Source: JAPPLB01 sp965218555
GTDB lineage: Bacteria; Acidobacteriota; Terriglobia; Bryobacterales; UBA6623
Length of the DNA stretch: 64,000 nucleotides
Direction: 5' to 3'
Assembly: GCA_965218555.1 (NCBI GenBank)
Contig: OZ244625.1
Coordinates: 3,596,001 to 3,660,000, forward strand
A model generated the notes under the pieces. The model worked only from the letters and a program-made list of their open reading frames with translations, was not told the origin of the DNA and made no database searches. Below, one piece after another: positions 51,110 through 59,003 of this stretch (its first letter is position 1; every line of letters starts with the position of its first letter). Position numbers and translations under genes: made by a program.

Positions 51110-52654
51110 TTAGTGCCGGAAGTGCCGCAAGCCCGTGAAGACCATCGCCAGACCGAGGCGGTTTGCGGCCGCAATGACGTCTTCGTCACGCTTGGATCCG
51201 CCGGGCTGAATGACGGCTGTCGCTCCGTGCGAGGCGATCTCTTCAACGCCGTCAGGGAACGGGAAAAAGGCGTCGGAACCCACAACAGTCCCCTGAAGCG
51301 GAAGGACCGCCTTCTGCGCGCCGATGCGGGCCGCGTCCACGCGGCTCATTTGCCCCGCCCCCACGCCGGCCGTCTGACCGTCACGGACGTAGACGATGGC
51401 GTTCGACTTGACATGCTTCGTGACTTTCCAGGCAAACCCCAGAGCCTTCATCTCCGCGTCGGTCGGCGTTCGCTCGCTCACAACCTTCAAGTCACGGGGG
51501 CGGGCGGTCAGGTCATCCTCGGTTTGTGCGAGGTAACCGCCGGCGATGCTCTTGACGACCAGCGTACGGGGAGTCTCGCCAACTTCCAGCAGGCGCAGGT
51601 TTTTCTTGCGCGTGAGGATTGCGAATGCTTCCTCAGTGAAACCGGGGGCGGCGATCGCTTCGACAAAAAGCTCAGTCAGCGCCCCGGCCGATTCCGGGTC
51701 GACCGGCTGGTTGAACGCAATCACGGAGCCAAAGGCCGAGACGGGATCGCATTCCAGCGCTCTGCGATAAGCATCGACTTGCGTGTCCTGCTCGGCGCAA
51801 CCACACGGGTTGGTGTGCTTGATGATCGCGGCGGCCGGACGTTCGAATTCGCAAACCAGGCTCCAGGCGGCATCCAGATCGACCAGATTGTTGTAGGAAA
51901 GCTCTTTTCCGTGCAACTTGCGGGCGCCGGCGATACCTTGATCGCCGCTCGCATAGAGGGCGGCGGACTGATGAGGGTTTTCGCCGTAGCGGAGAGGCTG
52001 TTTACGCGGAACGGCCAAACCCAGAAGTCCCGGTAGCGGGCTGCCATCACGGTTGCCCACTGCGTCGACCGTTGAGAGCGTTCCGCTGATCGCCACGTCA
52101 TAAGCAGCCGTCACCGCGAACGCCCGCTGTGCGAGCCTCCAGCACGATTCTTCCGATAGATCACCCTCGCCGGCGGCAAGTTCGTCGGCGATCTTGTCGT
52201 AGTCGCCTGGATCGGTCACAACGGCGACATCGCGGTAGTTCTTGGCTGCGGCCCGAATCATCGACGGTCCGCCGATATCGATGTTCTCGACGATGTCCTC
52301 AAACGTAGCGTCCCGGCGCGCCGCGGTCTTCTCGAAGGCGTACAGGTTGACGACAACCATGTCAATCAGCGGTATCCCGTGTTCCTTGACCGCCTTTCTG
52401 TGCGCGGCATTGCCGCGGATCGCCAGAATGCCGCCTGCGATCAAAGGATGCAGCGTCTTGACACGGCCATCTAGCATCTCCGGAAAGCCGGTCAGCTCCG
52501 ACACGTCGCGAACCGTCAGCCCCTGTTCCCGTAACAGGCGGGCGGTCCCCCCGGTGGAAACGACCTCGACGGAGAGTTCCGCCAATCGGCGGGCAAAATC
52601 GGCTACTCCGGTTTTGTCGGTGACACTGATAAGAGCACGGCGAATCTTCGGCAT
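51110..52654 (-). CDS. purH: Bifunctional AICAR transformylase/IMP cyclohydrolase
   Basis: PurH carries out the last two steps of IMP synthesis. The 514-residue product starts PKIRRALISVTDKTGVADFA with the MGS-like cyclohydrolase domain (VVSTGGTARLL, RVKTLHPLIAGGILAIR). The transformylase domain follows, with LRYGENPHQSAALYASGD, IIKHTNPCGCAEQDTQVD, KHVKSNAIVYVRDGQTAGVG and GAQMSR-like GAGQMSRVDAARIG. ATG 52654 has GAAGGGG 6 bases upstream; the longer frame to 52753 adds 33 residues not found in the family. Confidence 0.96.
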   Translation of the reverse strand: MPKIRRALISVTDKTGVADFARRLAELSVEVVSTGGTARLLREQGLTVRDVSELTGFPEMLDGRVKTLHPLIAGGILAIRGNAAHRKAVKEHGIPLIDMVVVNLYAFEKTAARRDATFEDIVENIDIGGPSMIRAAAKNYRDVAVVTDPGDYDKIADELAAGEGDLSEESCWRLAQRAFAVTAAYDVAISGTLSTVDAVGNRDGSPLPGLLGLAVPRKQPLRYGENPHQSAALYASGDQGIAGARKLHGKELSYNNLVDLDAAWSLVCEFERPAAAIIKHTNPCGCAEQDTQVDAYRRALECDPVSAFGSVIAFNQPVDPESAGALTELFVEAIAAPGFTEEAFAILTRKKNLRLLEVGETPRTLVVKSIAGGYLAQTEDDLTARPRDLKVVSERTPTDAEMKALGFAWKVTKHVKSNAIVYVRDGQTAGVGAGQMSRVDAARIGAQKAVLPLQGTVVGSDAFFPFPDGVEEIASHGATAVIQPGGSKRDEDVIAAANRLGLAMVFTGLRHFRH

Positions 52655-52690
52655 CGAGACCCCTTCGGTAAAAGAACTGATTCTCCCATC

Positions 52691-52957
52691 GGACCCGGCG
52701 GTTTTGCAAAACTCCGGCTCAAGCAGGTCGAGCCGTGGTTTTCCACGGGGCAACGGGATGTGATTGCCAGCGGCGTTTTCACTGCCTTATAGAGGGCTTG
52801 GCTGCGGCCCCTGGCAGTCGGGTCGAGCCTCTTCGGGGTCATCTTCGGAGAGAACTGGGGGCTGACGCGGTGGATCATCGAACGCCAGGAGGGGCCGCTC
52901 GATGATCCGCCCTGGAGAGTTGACGGCCGTCCGTCTATCGAACTGTCGAGCGAGTGA
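52691..52957 (+). pseudogene. Decayed gene remnant with one membrane segment
   Basis: The frame reads GGFAKLRLKQVEPWFSTGQR, then a TAG (52790-52792), then RAWLRPLAVGSSLFGVIFGE and NWGLTRWIIERQEGPLDDPP, ending at TGA 52955-52957. The second part has one clear membrane helix. From memory, a transmembrane stretch of the type LRPL-x-LG-x-SLF-x-GI-x-G-x-x-WG occurs in some plasmid mobilisation accessory proteins; this is a weak suggestion. It overlaps the start region of purH on the other strand only by proximity. Its stop overlaps the ribosome site of the next remnant, so the two were probably one operon. Confidence 0.4.
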
Positions 52958-52966
52958 AGGAGTTCT

Positions 52967-53236
52967 GTGACCGAGCTGGAGTGACCCTTGTCCGATGCCT
53001 TGAGCGCGCTCGCGGAACAGTACGAGCAGGAGCAGCATCGGCTGGCCGGGTAGTACGAGGCTTTCACAAAACAAATGGAGCGGCTCGCAACACAGGTCGA
53101 GGACTTACGGCGGCAGCAAGGGTGGCCCGTGGCGTTGGCCGAGGACTTGCAGCAGCAGTTGAGCGAGCTCGAACGGCAAGTCGAACTCTTGGCAGTGGAT
53201 TACAGGGAGATCACCGCCGTGTTGAGCGGGGAATGA
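52967..53236 (+). pseudogene. Coiled-coil gene with two in-frame stops
   Basis: GTG 52967 has AAGGAG 4 bases upstream. The frame reads VTELE, stop TGA (52982-52984), PLSDALSALAEQYEQEQHRL-AG, stop TAG (53051-53053), then YEAFTKQMERLATQVEDLRR, LAEDLQQQLSELERQVELLA and VLSGE, ending TGA 53234-53236. With the two stops repaired (for example Trp and Gln by single changes) it would be an ~89-residue coiled-coil protein. The heptad pattern and Gln/Glu richness are unmistakable. It follows the membrane-segment remnant and both may derive from a mobile element. Confidence 0.5.
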
Positions 53237-53415
53237 ACCGCATCCGGCAGATCACCCGGCAGCGGCAGCGCGAGCCGAAGCGAGACTTAGGGCCCAGCCG
53301 CCAGGGCTGCTCTCCGCGTTCGGAGCGCTGCTGTGGTTGGTCCGGGTTCCGTTCGTTTTTTCTGCATGAACTGGGAGCAGTAAAGCCCTGCCCGGCAGAA
53401 GATATCGATGATGCT

Positions 53416-53927
53416 TCACCGAGTCTTGGTCGCACCAGGGTCCTGTTTCTTGACTTTATAGACAACAGGATTTATTTTCATTCCGATAGCTCGGACTGCA
53501 AGGCCACCTAGAGCACCGAGTCCGGCTCCGGCCGCCCCGAAAACTAACTCGTCATGAGGCATGTCTAAATTCAATCTACTGGGCAATAAAGCCATGAGAA
53601 CGGACCCGGCAACCGCCCCAATCACGACGGTGTGGCGCACACGTTTTTTCCGTACGACCAGGCGAATCTGATCCTTGGGAATGCTGACAGCTTGGCCGTT
53701 TCCCCTTCTGACAACGAGATGGCCGGCATCGCTTGAAACGTAAGTGCCTACCACCTTGGGGTCCATTCCCTTGAAAGGCTTGACGACTATTCTCTGGCCG
53801 GCAATGCCTGAACCCGGCTCCAGTCTTGCCAACGTTCCGCGGCACGAAGCCCCGGCCCCAGCCAAGCCAGGGAAACCATCAAGCCAAGGCCGGTACATAT
53901 CCGTCCGATCAGGAACCCGAGTCGCAT
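53416..53927 (-). CDS. Small exported glycine-zipper-like protein, one-base frameshift
   Basis: ATG 53927 has AGGAGGTG 5 bases upstream and begins a signal peptide (MRLGFLIGRICTGLGLMVSL, cleavage near LRAAE), then RWQDWSRVQALP. The frame then stops, but the next frame continues GQRIVVKPFKGMDPKVVGTY, GNGQAVSIPKDQIRLVVRKK and a Gly-rich membrane pair (LVFGAAGAGLGALGGLAVRA). One missing G at about 53800 (TTGCCGGCC read where TTGCCGGGCC fits) reconciles them. I recall similar W-x-x-L-x-GQRI-V-x-x-D-G-x-x-x-G proteins in acidobacteria, function unknown. The gene at 54137-54691 is a related neighbour. Confidence 0.7.
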
Positions 53928-54136
53928 GTCAACACCTCCTGTTGGGCCCGCCCCAAAGGCAGTCCGCAACAGCCCACCGGCATTTCGCCTCACCCTTTCC
54001 ATTGTTGACAGTATAGGTTGCATCCGGCTGCCCGGCAGTGGCTTCGACGGGAAACGGGGCGCTCTCCTACTTTACCGGGGAAGGCCGTGCCGCCTGCCAC
54101 GGTACCGGCGGCTTCTTCGCCGTGCTCTCATCCAAC

Positions 54137-54691
54137 TCAACCAGCACGGCCCTGCGGTCGGCCCGCCCCCCCGAGCTTGTGGAACACATAGATCACTGCC
54201 ATCGGTGTGCCGATAAGCAACGTCAAGGCCCCGGCATTGGTACACCCACCACCAGCGCTGCAAATCGCCTTAGCAGCGGTAAAGCCGGCCACGATTCCGG
54301 CGGGGATGCCTACCCACAAGCCGATTCGGCGATTCGTCTTGCGGGGAACCAACCGGATTCTGCGGATGTCTTCCCGCGCAATACTGATCTCGTGTTCTCG
54401 GAACACGATCTGCAGGCCCGCGCCGGTCGCCTCGATGAGTTCCCCTTTCACCCACTTGGACGGCTTCAGTTCAACTTCAGTCCGTTTCCTGGGTTGAAAC
54501 TCACCCCGATCCGGGGTCAACATCACCCGCTGGGACGACTTCAGTTCAACCCCGCTCCTGGGGCGAAACTTACCCCGGGTCAGCATCGCGCGGGTCTTTT
54601 CCCAGTCGGCCCGCACGACAACGGTCTCTGCGCGGCCCGTGGAAACCAGCAGCAGGGCAACAGAAAGCAGCAAAGCACAGTGTTTTGACAT
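54137..54691 (-). CDS. Small exported membrane-associated protein with a 25-residue internal duplication
   Basis: ATG 54691 has AGGAGGAG 6 bases upstream. The 184-residue product has a signal peptide (MSKHCALLLSVALLLVSTGR, AETV). Two copies of a 25-residue unit follow (SGVELKSSQRVMLTPDRG and RTEVELKPSKWVKGELIEAT; DNA period 75 bases, 54459 against 54534). The domain ends SIAREDIRRIRLVPRK, like the neighbouring gene (SIPKDQIRLVVRKK), then come two hydrophobic Gly-rich segments. Function unknown. It lies 209 bases upstream of its relative on the same strand. Confidence 0.78.
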   Translation of the reverse strand: MSKHCALLLSVALLLVSTGRAETVVVRADWEKTRAMLTRGKFRPRSGVELKSSQRVMLTPDRGEFQPRKRTEVELKPSKWVKGELIEATGAGLQIVFREHEISIAREDIRRIRLVPRKTNRRIGLWVGIPAGIVAGFTAAKAICSAGGGCTNAGALTLLIGTPMAVIYVFHKLGGAGRPQGRAG

Positions 54692-55109
54692 CTCAACTCC
54701 TCCTGCTAATGGCCGTAATCATCCAGTCGCCCATCACGGCTTTTCCCTCCCCATCTCTCCCGGCGCGGATTTTAAACGAGAACCGACGTAGTGCTATGGT
54801 CTAGCCAGACCGCAACGACGCGCTGAGCGCGCCGGAGGCCCGTCATGAGCTTGGCAGCGAAGAAGAGCATCCGCAGCCTCACCGTCCTGCTGGCTGCCAA
54901 TTGGGTGCGCAGCGAGGCGGAAAGATGCACGCCCACTGGACCCTGCGCGGCACGGACGGGGCCGTCGTGGAGGTTCTGTCTCAAGCCCAGATAGCGCTCG
55001 GTGTTATTGCGCCGTCACCGATCGGGCCCGCTATAGGGAAGGTCAGAGGTCGGCGTTGCCGCAGCCCCGACGGGCGCCTCGATCGCCGGGCCCGGGCTCG
55101 AAAGCCGGG
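54692..55109. other. Intergenic region without convincing genes
   Basis: Short frames on both strands (for example 54772-54984 minus and 54901-55227 plus) have biased Arg/Ala composition and no domain. The minus-strand end RVVAVWLDHSTTS recalls the N-terminus of small VVW-x-DH proteins, but nothing follows it. No hairpin with T-run is seen beyond the PQQ dehydrogenase stop. Confidence 0.5.
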
Positions 55110-56756
55110 CTATTTCTCGCGCATTCGTTTGATGACGGGTACCCGCTTCACGGGTTCGAAGAGCCCGAACGTGAAGACATCAGTTTTGGCGACCAGAGTC
55201 ACGTACTGTTTGTCATCGACCATATAGGTAATCGGAGAGGTAAAAAGCTGCTGACCGACGTTGAAGTGCCAAAGGTGCTCGCCGGTCTTCGCTTCCAGTG
55301 CGACCAGATGGTGGTCGTCGTCTCCGAAGAAAACGATCCCGCCTTCCGTCGAAAGCGTCCCCGCCCACATGATCGTGGGACCTGTCATCGGGTATTCCCA
55401 AACGCGTTCCCCTGAGGTGGGATTCAATGCCCGAAGGTAGAACTGATTCGAATGCCGCGGAGGCTTTTCTCCGCCGGTGCCGGCGAAACCAACCATTGGG
55501 ACGGGCTCTCGAGCAGAGCTCGTGTAGATATCGCAGCCTTCCAAGGCGATGATGTAGAGCAGACCCGTGTTTGGGTTGAACGACGGTGACATGTAGTTCG
55601 AGGCGCCGCGGACCGTCGGGCAAACCTCGACCCCGCCCGGCTGCGGGTCTTGTCCCTCGACGAGGATCGGCCGGCCGTTCTTGTCGACGCCCTTCGCCCA
55701 CGTGAGTTGATCGACGAAGGCATTGGCGTGGAGAAACTCACCGCTGACCCGGTCGAGAACGTAGTAGAAACCATTACGGTTGGCCTGGACGACCAATTTG
55801 CGGTCCTCGCCTTGGTAAGGAAGATCGAGTAAGACCGGAAACTCCTGTGCATCCCAATCCCAGACGTCGTGCGGGGTGAATTGGAAGTACCACTTCATTT
55901 CACCGCTGTCGCCGTCGACGGCGATGAGCGAGTCGGAATAGAGGTTGTCGCCAGGCCGGTCGCCGCCGTAGAAATCGGGCCAGGGGTTGCCGGTTCCCCA
56001 ATAGAGGATGTTGAGGTCCGAATCGTAGCTTCCGGACATCCATGTTGCCGCGCCGCCCCAGTCGAGCGTTTTCGGCCCCCAGGTGTCGGCGCCGAACTCG
56101 CCTTTGGCGGGCACCGTCCAGAGGCGCCAAAGTTCCTTGCCGGTTTCCGCGGCGTGGGCGGTCAGGAACCCACGGGCGCCGGAGTCTCCACCGCTCACTC
56201 CGACAACGACGCGATCCTTGAAGGCGAACGGGGCAACGGTGCAATGATAACCCTGTTCCGGGTTGGCGTATTGGTGATTCCACAGCAGCGCTCCCGTCTT
56301 GCGATGCAGGGCGACCAGGTAGCAGTCGCCCGTGACGAAGAAGACTTTGTCGCCCAGCAATCCGACGCCGCGGTTGGCGCGTGATCCGCCTTCGACGTCC
56401 TCTTGACGGTAGTACCAGATCTTGCGCCCGCTGACGGCGTCGAGAGCGTGTACCTCGTTGCTGTTCCCGACGTACATGATGCCTTCATAGACGAGCGGGA
56501 TCGAACTGAGCCGGCGGCCGACTTCGAGGTGGTACACCCACTTCGGCACCAGCGACGAAACATTTCCGGTGTTGATCTGGGTCAGGGAACTGTGCCGCTG
56601 AGCGGCATAGTCGCCGGCGTACGTCAACCAGTCTTTGTCGGGTCCTCGGAGGATGTCTTCGTAACTGACCTGAGCCGTGGCGGGGAGCGCGGCAAGGGCG
56701 GCCGCGATGAGCACGGAAGCAATGACGAGACGCTTTTGAGCGACGGAGCCGGACAC
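55110..56756 (-). CDS. PQQ-dependent alcohol dehydrogenase
   Basis: GTG 56756 begins a signal peptide (LVIASVLIAAALAALPATAQ) and lies 25 bases after the cytochrome gene stop; GAGAG is ~9 bases upstream. A longer frame to 56873 overlaps that gene and is less likely. The ~548-residue propeller shows quinoprotein W motifs: YAGDYAAQRHSSLTQINTGN, MYVGNSNEVHALDAVSGRKI, TPHDVWDWDAQEFPVLLD, FYYVLDRVSGEFLHANAFVD and a VALEAKTGEHLWHFNVGQ ending. DVWDWDAQ carries the catalytic Asp region. It oxidises alcohols in the periplasm using PQQ and pairs with the cytochrome c encoded just upstream. PQQ biosynthesis genes are not in the window. Confidence 0.9.
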   Translation of the reverse strand: MSGSVAQKRLVIASVLIAAALAALPATAQVSYEDILRGPDKDWLTYAGDYAAQRHSSLTQINTGNVSSLVPKWVYHLEVGRRLSSIPLVYEGIMYVGNSNEVHALDAVSGRKIWYYRQEDVEGGSRANRGVGLLGDKVFFVTGDCYLVALHRKTGALLWNHQYANPEQGYHCTVAPFAFKDRVVVGVSGGDSGARGFLTAHAAETGKELWRLWTVPAKGEFGADTWGPKTLDWGGAATWMSGSYDSDLNILYWGTGNPWPDFYGGDRPGDNLYSDSLIAVDGDSGEMKWYFQFTPHDVWDWDAQEFPVLLDLPYQGEDRKLVVQANRNGFYYVLDRVSGEFLHANAFVDQLTWAKGVDKNGRPILVEGQDPQPGGVEVCPTVRGASNYMSPSFNPNTGLLYIIALEGCDIYTSSAREPVPMVGFAGTGGEKPPRHSNQFYLRALNPTSGERVWEYPMTGPTIMWAGTLSTEGGIVFFGDDDHHLVALEAKTGEHLWHFNVGQQLFTSPITYMVDDKQYVTLVAKTDVFTFGLFEPVKRVPVIKRMREK

Positions 56757-56781
56757 CGCGGGCCGCTCTCGCGGTCTCCGG

Positions 56782-57615
56782 TCAGTTGCCCACTGTTCCC
56801 GTATCTGAGTCAGGTGTAGGAATGCGCGCGGCTTGGCGGCTGACAAAAGCGAGGATATTCTGAATTTCATCATCGGAGAAGCGGTCGGTTAAGTTGGCGG
56901 GCATCCAAGTGTCTTTGAGGAACACGATCTCCTTGAGGCCGCATGTGTCGAGGAGATGCAGCGTGCCGGCGCGGTCCAGAAGCTGAATGGTGTAATTCGT
57001 GTAGTTCTTAGCGACGCCTTCGATCGTTTCACCGGAATGGGTGACGACAAGGACGGGATCGAAACCGGGAGTGATACGCTTGTTCGGTTCGAGCACGCCC
57101 TCACGCAATTGCAGAACGTAGTTTTGGAGCCCTGCGTTGCTGAGGTCGGGCCCCAGCGCTCCTCCTTCACCGCGGATCATGTGGCAGTTCGAACAGCCCG
57201 CCTTGCCATAATAAAGGGCCTTGCCGGCTTCCGGGTCGCCAGGTACATCGACTTCGTAGGCGGGCCGGCTGAGGCTGCTGACGTAGGCCGTCATCTGCCA
57301 AAGCTGCTCGTCCGGCATGCTTCCGAAAGGCGGCATGTCTCCGCCTGGCACGCCGATCTTGACCGCGGTGTAAATCTGAGTCGGTTTCTTGTTCTGGGCC
57401 GCCGGACCGATTACGAGGTTGGGACCGCGGCCGCCCTCTCCGCCGGGACCATGGCAGCCGCTGCAGGCGATGTTGTAAAGCTGCCCACCGGCAGCGATGT
57501 GCTCTTTCTTCCCAATGTAGACGTCTTCATTCGGGTCGCGCACCGCCTCCATCAAGGCGGGGTTCTGAGCGGCCAGAGGCGCTACGAAGACTAGGAAAAC
57601 AAGCAGGCGTTGCAT
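56782..57615 (-). CDS. Di-haem c-type cytochrome, partner of PQQ alcohol dehydrogenase
   Basis: ATG 57615 begins a signal peptide (MQRLLVFLVFVAPLAAQNPA). Two haem sites are visible, CSGCHGPGGEGGRGPNL and CSNCHMIRGEGGALGPDL, each with a downstream Met candidate (GGDMPPFGSMPDEQ). The C-terminal ~90 residues (VTHSGETIEGVAKNYTNYTI, LLDTCGLKEIVFLKDTWMPA) form an extra beta domain seen in acidobacterial and planctomycete cytochromes. A longer frame to 57966 reads through the repeat at 57691-57868 and is rejected. The next gene, 25 bases on, encodes the dehydrogenase it would serve as electron acceptor. Confidence 0.9.
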   Translation of the reverse strand: MQRLLVFLVFVAPLAAQNPALMEAVRDPNEDVYIGKKEHIAAGGQLYNIACSGCHGPGGEGGRGPNLVIGPAAQNKKPTQIYTAVKIGVPGGDMPPFGSMPDEQLWQMTAYVSSLSRPAYEVDVPGDPEAGKALYYGKAGCSNCHMIRGEGGALGPDLSNAGLQNYVLQLREGVLEPNKRITPGFDPVLVVTHSGETIEGVAKNYTNYTIQLLDRAGTLHLLDTCGLKEIVFLKDTWMPANLTDRFSDDEIQNILAFVSRQAARIPTPDSDTGTVGN

Positions 57616-57690
57616 GACAAACCGAGGCTTCAGAGTAGCAGATGCAAGTATCGGAAACACGGAGGAGAAGTTGATCTGATACCGCCGCTG

Positions 57691-57868
57691 ACCTGCATAT
57701 CTCACCACGTGGCGAGGCGAAGTGCGTGAGAGGGCCGCCAGGAAGAGGCGCGAGCGCTTTGCTCGCGGAGGTGTACTTGACAGTACATCGAGCACGGCAA
57801 GCAAGCGCAACGAAGTCATGGCGGTCTTATCGCGTGCTGCGGCCGTCAGGTGTTGAGATATGCAGGCT
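57691..57868. repeat. Dispersed palindromic element, copy A (178 bp)
   Basis: The ends are an inverted repeat: ACCTGCATATCTCACCAC on the left and AGCCTGCATATCTCAACAC as the reverse complement of the right end. The left ~40 bases match copy B at 60390 (ACGTGGCGAGGCGAAGTG shared) and the right ~93 bases match copy C at 38972. It lies upstream of the cytochrome c gene. No coding capacity; it resembles a miniature inverted-repeat or REP-like element. Confidence 0.82.
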
Positions 57869-57980
57869 AGCCCCGCGCGGGCGGCCCTCAGGATGTCGGA
57901 AGCCAGCGTCCTGGGCCGGCGCTGTCGATCAGCCAAATGCTTGCGACGATCTACGAGCCAAGTCACTTCAAGCCGTAGGC

Positions 57981-57986
57981 TATAAT
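57981..57986 (+). promoter_or_regulatory. Consensus -10 box (TATAAT) 7 bases before a start codon
   Basis: TATAAT at 57981-57986 is a perfect -10 hexamer. The GTG start of the SMP-30 gene is at 57994, where the transcript would be expected to begin, so the mRNA may be leaderless. No good -35 is visible at 17 bases; no ribosome site fits between. Confidence 0.5.
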
Positions 57987-57993
57987 TTCACAG

Positions 57994-58974
57994 GTGTTGG
58001 GCGATAAGAAATCCGGCTTCCGCGGCGGAACGTTATGGTTCGCGCTGATTTCCCTGCTGGTTTGTGCTCCGGGATATTTCGTGCTCCGAGGGGCCGACCC
58101 TCAGCCGGTCGAGATTGCTCGGGTACCTTCCTACAGTGAAGGGATCGTCTTCGACCACGAAGGGAACGCCTACATCTCTCACGGCCGCTTTATCACGCAG
58201 GTCTCGCTACAAGGTGATTCGAGTGTCTTGTCGTCGATTTGGGCCGAGACCGGAGCGCCCAACGGCCACAAAGTGCTCGCGGACGGCACGCACTTGGTCT
58301 GCGACGCGAGCCGGCACGCGGTGCTTCATCTGGACAAGAACGGCAAGGTGATCGGAGAAGCGTCGAATCAATGCGGCGGAAAACCCCTGCGCGGGCCGAA
58401 TGACCTGACGCTCGATCCTAAAGGCGGTTTCTACTTCACGGATCCAGGCGGCTCGGAAAAAGAGCCCATCGGCACCGTTCACTACGTCGATCCCAGTGGG
58501 GTCACGCACTTGGTCGCAACGGGTTTTCTTTATCCGAATGGCATCGTTTTGCGGCCGGACGGCAAGACTTTGCTCGTCGCTGAGAGTGTGCGCAATCGCA
58601 TCCTCGAGTTTCCCGTGACGGCGCCGGGGAAGGTCGGCCCGATGAAGGTTTTCGCAGACTTGCCCGCTAAGAGCGGTGAGCAGATCGACAATCAGCCCGA
58701 CGGCATGGCGCTGGACACGGAGGGCAATCTCTACGTGGCCCATTTCGGAATGCGGCAAGTCCAAGTGCTGGATGTCAACGGGAAGCTCATCCGCCGTCTG
58801 CCGGGGGGTAACCTGACGACGAGCAACGTCGCCTTCGCGGGTCCGCGGATGGACCAACTCTTTATTACGGGCGCCTTGGGGGAGTGGTCGGGTACGCCGG
58901 GTGCGCTTTTCCGACTGGAACTGCCGGGGGTCGAGGGATTGCGGATCCTTCCCCATAAAGCGGCAGCGCGGTAA
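57994..58974 (+). CDS. SMP-30/gluconolactonase-like exported protein
   Basis: The 326-residue product begins with positive residues and a hydrophobic signal/anchor (GGTLWFALISLLVCAPGYFV). The propeller part carries the family motifs YSEGIVFDHEGNAYISHGRF, PNGHKVLADGTHLVCDASRH, LRGPNDLTLDPKGGFYFTDP, LYPNGIVLRPDGKTLLVAES and PDGMALDTEGNLYVAHFGMR, with the Glu/Asn/Asp metal ligands. It likely hydrolyses lactones in the periplasm. GTG 57994 has no ribosome site and sits right after a -10 box. It differs from the lipoprotein version at 18858-19862 in its anchor. Confidence 0.88.
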   Translation: MLGDKKSGFRGGTLWFALISLLVCAPGYFVLRGADPQPVEIARVPSYSEGIVFDHEGNAYISHGRFITQVSLQGDSSVLSSIWAETGAPNGHKVLADGTHLVCDASRHAVLHLDKNGKVIGEASNQCGGKPLRGPNDLTLDPKGGFYFTDPGGSEKEPIGTVHYVDPSGVTHLVATGFLYPNGIVLRPDGKTLLVAESVRNRILEFPVTAPGKVGPMKVFADLPAKSGEQIDNQPDGMALDTEGNLYVAHFGMRQVQVLDVNGKLIRRLPGGNLTTSNVAFAGPRMDQLFITGALGEWSGTPGALFRLELPGVEGLRILPHKAAAR

Positions 58975-59003
58975 CACCAGTCGTTCAGCCTGCTGCTTGA
59001 ACG

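Noticed and set aside
57616..57966. Extended start of the cytochrome c gene
   Set aside because: The extension translates the palindromic element and is not protein-like; the signal peptide starts at 57615.
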